Below, in pieces: positions 62,798-64,000 of a stretch of 64,000 nucleotides of DNA. Each line of letters begins with the position of its first letter. Position 1 is the stretch's first letter. The notes beneath the pieces are model-generated. The model was given only the letters and a program-made list of their open reading frames with translations, did no database searches and was not told the origin of the DNA. The stretch comes from Glutamicibacter mishrai (GTDB lineage: Bacteria > Actinomycetota > Actinomycetes > Actinomycetales > Micrococcaceae): positions 186,001-250,000 of the forward strand of contig NZ_CP032549.1 of NCBI RefSeq assembly GCF_012221945.1, written 5' to 3'. A program made the translations under genes and the position numbers.

Positions 62798-64000
62798 CTA
62801 CTTCTCCTCGGAGTTCTGCGAGTTGGCCGCGTTGATTTCGGCTTCGGCGTCTTTTTCGTCGATCATGTTGAACCAGGCGGCAGCGGTGCCCACGTCCTTG
62901 TCACCACGGCCCGAAAGGTTCGCGATGATGATGGTTTCTTGCGGCACGGCTCCTTCGGCGATCTTGCGCTGGGCCAGGCGGATGGTGCCGGCCAGCGCGT
63001 GGGCGGACTCGATCGCCGGCAGGATGCCCTCGGTGCGGCATAGGGCCTTGAATGCGTCCATCGCCTCGGTATCGGTCACCGGTTCGTAGCTGACCCGTCC
63101 GATGTCCGAGAGGTACGCGTGCTCAGGGCCGACGCCCGGGTAGTCCAGCCCGGCGGAAATGGAGTGCGACTCGATGGTCTGGCCGTCCTCATCCTGCATC
63201 AGGTAGGACTTCGCGCCGTGCAGCACGCCGGGGCGGCCCAGGGTGATGGTGGCCGCGTGGCGATCGGTATCCACGCCGTCGCCGCCGGCCTCGAAGCCGT
63301 AGATTTCTACTTCCGGGTCGTCCAGGAAACCATGGAAAATGCCGATCGCGTTCGATCCGCCGCCGATGCAGGCGGTCACGGCATCGGGCAGGCGGCCGGC
63401 CTGTTCCAGGATCTGCTCGCGCGCTTCGTCGCCGATCACCTCGTGGAAGTAGCGCACCATGGCCGGGAAAGGTGCCCCGCCGGCAGCGGTGCCGAGCAGG
63501 TAGTGGGTGTTCTCCACATTCGCCACCCAGTCGCGCAAAGCCTCGTTGATCGCGTCCTTCAGGGTCTGGGAGCCCACGGTCACCGGGATGACGGTGGCGC
63601 CGAGCAGGCGCATGCGGGCCACGTTCAGCGCTTGGCGGCGGGTATCCTCGGCCCCCATGTAGACCACGCACTCCAGGCCCATCAGGGCTGCGGCGGTGGC
63701 CGAGGCGACACCGTGCTGGCCGGCGCCGGTTTCGGCAATGATGCGGGTTTTGCCCATGCGTTTGGCCAGCAGAGCCTGGCCGAGGACGTTGTTGATCTTG
63801 TGGCTGCCGGTGTGGTTCAGATCTTCGCGCTTGAGGAAGATGCGCACTCCGCCGCAGTACTGCTCGGAGAAGCGCTTGGCTTCGGTCAGCAGCGAAGGGC
63901 GGCCCGAGTAGTTCTTGTTCAAGTCCTTGACCTGGGCGATGAACTCGGGATCGTTCTTCGCGGCTTCAAAGGTCTCGTTCAGCTCGTCCATGGCCGCCAT
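62798..64000 (-). CDS. trpB: Tryptophan synthase beta chain (partial at window edge)
   Basis: This chain joins indole with serine using pyridoxal phosphate. The 400 residues seen include [13 protein letters not shown], the PLP lysine K68 of the fragment (HTGSHKINN), [30 protein letters not shown] and [12 protein letters not shown]. Roughly 40-50 N-terminal residues are expected beyond the window edge at 64000, so the start lies outside. It abuts trpA with no gap. Confidence 0.96.
   Translation of the reverse strand: MAAMDELNETFEAAKNDPEFIAQVKDLNKNYSGRPSLLTEAKRFSEQYCGGVRIFLKREDLNHTGSHKINNVLGQALLAKRMGKTRIIAETGAGQHGVASATAAALMGLECVVYMGAEDTRRQALNVARMRLLGATVIPVTVGSQTLKDAINEALRDWVANVENTHYLLGTAAGGAPFPAMVRYFHEVIGDEAREQILEQAGRLPDAVTACIGGGSNAIGIFHGFLDDPEVEIYGFEAGGDGVDTDRHAATITLGRPGVLHGAKSYLMQDEDGQTIESHSISAGLDYPGVGPEHAYLSDIGRVSYEPVTDTEAMDAFKALCRTEGILPAIESAHALAGTIRLAQRKIAEGAVPQETIIIANLSGRGDKDVGTAAAWFNMIDEKDAEAEINAANSQNSEEK

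Overview
The window is a chromosomal segment of a high-GC Gram-positive bacterium of the Micrococcaceae type (an Arthrobacter/Glutamicibacter relative is my best guess). The basis is gene content and order: whiA, yvcK-like and rapZ below uvrC; the gap-pgk-tpiA-secG block; a four-domain rpsA near coaE, uvrB and terC; an ANTAR response regulator; an Eis-family acetyltransferase; and a DUF222/HNH protein. The species assignment is inference. I see no prophage, insertion sequence, CRISPR array or rRNA operon.

Layout. 0-9.7 kb: plus-strand glycogen operon glgP-glgB-glgC-glgA-glgX, an order familiar from alphaproteobacteria, closed by a perfect palindrome that also ends the facing operon. 9.8-20.3 kb (minus): HAD phosphatase-plsC-uvrC-rapZ-yvcK-whiA, then sodA, then gap-pgk-tpiA-secG. 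20.3-23.2 kb: uvrA, with a possible LexA box over its promoter. 23.3-34.5 kb: an accessory stretch with a PQQ-repeat lipoprotein, a YtrA-type GntR regulator, a metallo-beta-lactamase-fold hydrolase, a trans-aconitate methyltransferase-like protein, a DUF3516 helicase with a Nudix hydrolase, small membrane proteins, a GNAT-prolyl aminopeptidase pair, a MarR regulator, and TerC with a candidate Mn2+ riboswitch leader. 34.7-37.8 kb: uvrB, a small membrane protein and coaE. 37.8-42.7 kb: YigZ, an RsmC/RlmG-like methyltransferase, a DUF222/HNH protein and an unrecognised 435-residue membrane protein, all lying between coaE and rpsA. 42.9-48.7 kb: rpsA, the Eis-like protein and polA. 48.8-51.4 kb: thioesterase, RibD-C/DHFR-like protein and pit with a small membrane partner. 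51.6-54.3 kb: ANTAR regulator, tRNA-Leu(CAA) and pyk. 54.3-64 kb: gltBD and trpBA-lgt, with trpB cut by the window edge.

Functionally the window is mostly core metabolism: glycogen storage and breakdown, lower glycolysis (tpiA, gap, pgk, pyk), glutamate and tryptophan synthesis, lipoprotein maturation and nucleotide excision repair (uvrA, uvrB, uvrC and polA within 32 kb).

The most useful signal I found beyond gene calls is a recurring TANNNT box exactly 6 or 7 bases before the start codon of eleven genes that lack a usable Shine-Dalgarno. This is the signature of leaderless transcription, and it settles several start codons (polA GTG at 48736, the small membrane protein at 30086, the DUF457 protein at 31027). 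I did not find a convincing wholly new multi-gene system. The best candidates for novelty are the 435-residue membrane protein with a possible zinc site and the PQQ-repeat lipoprotein.
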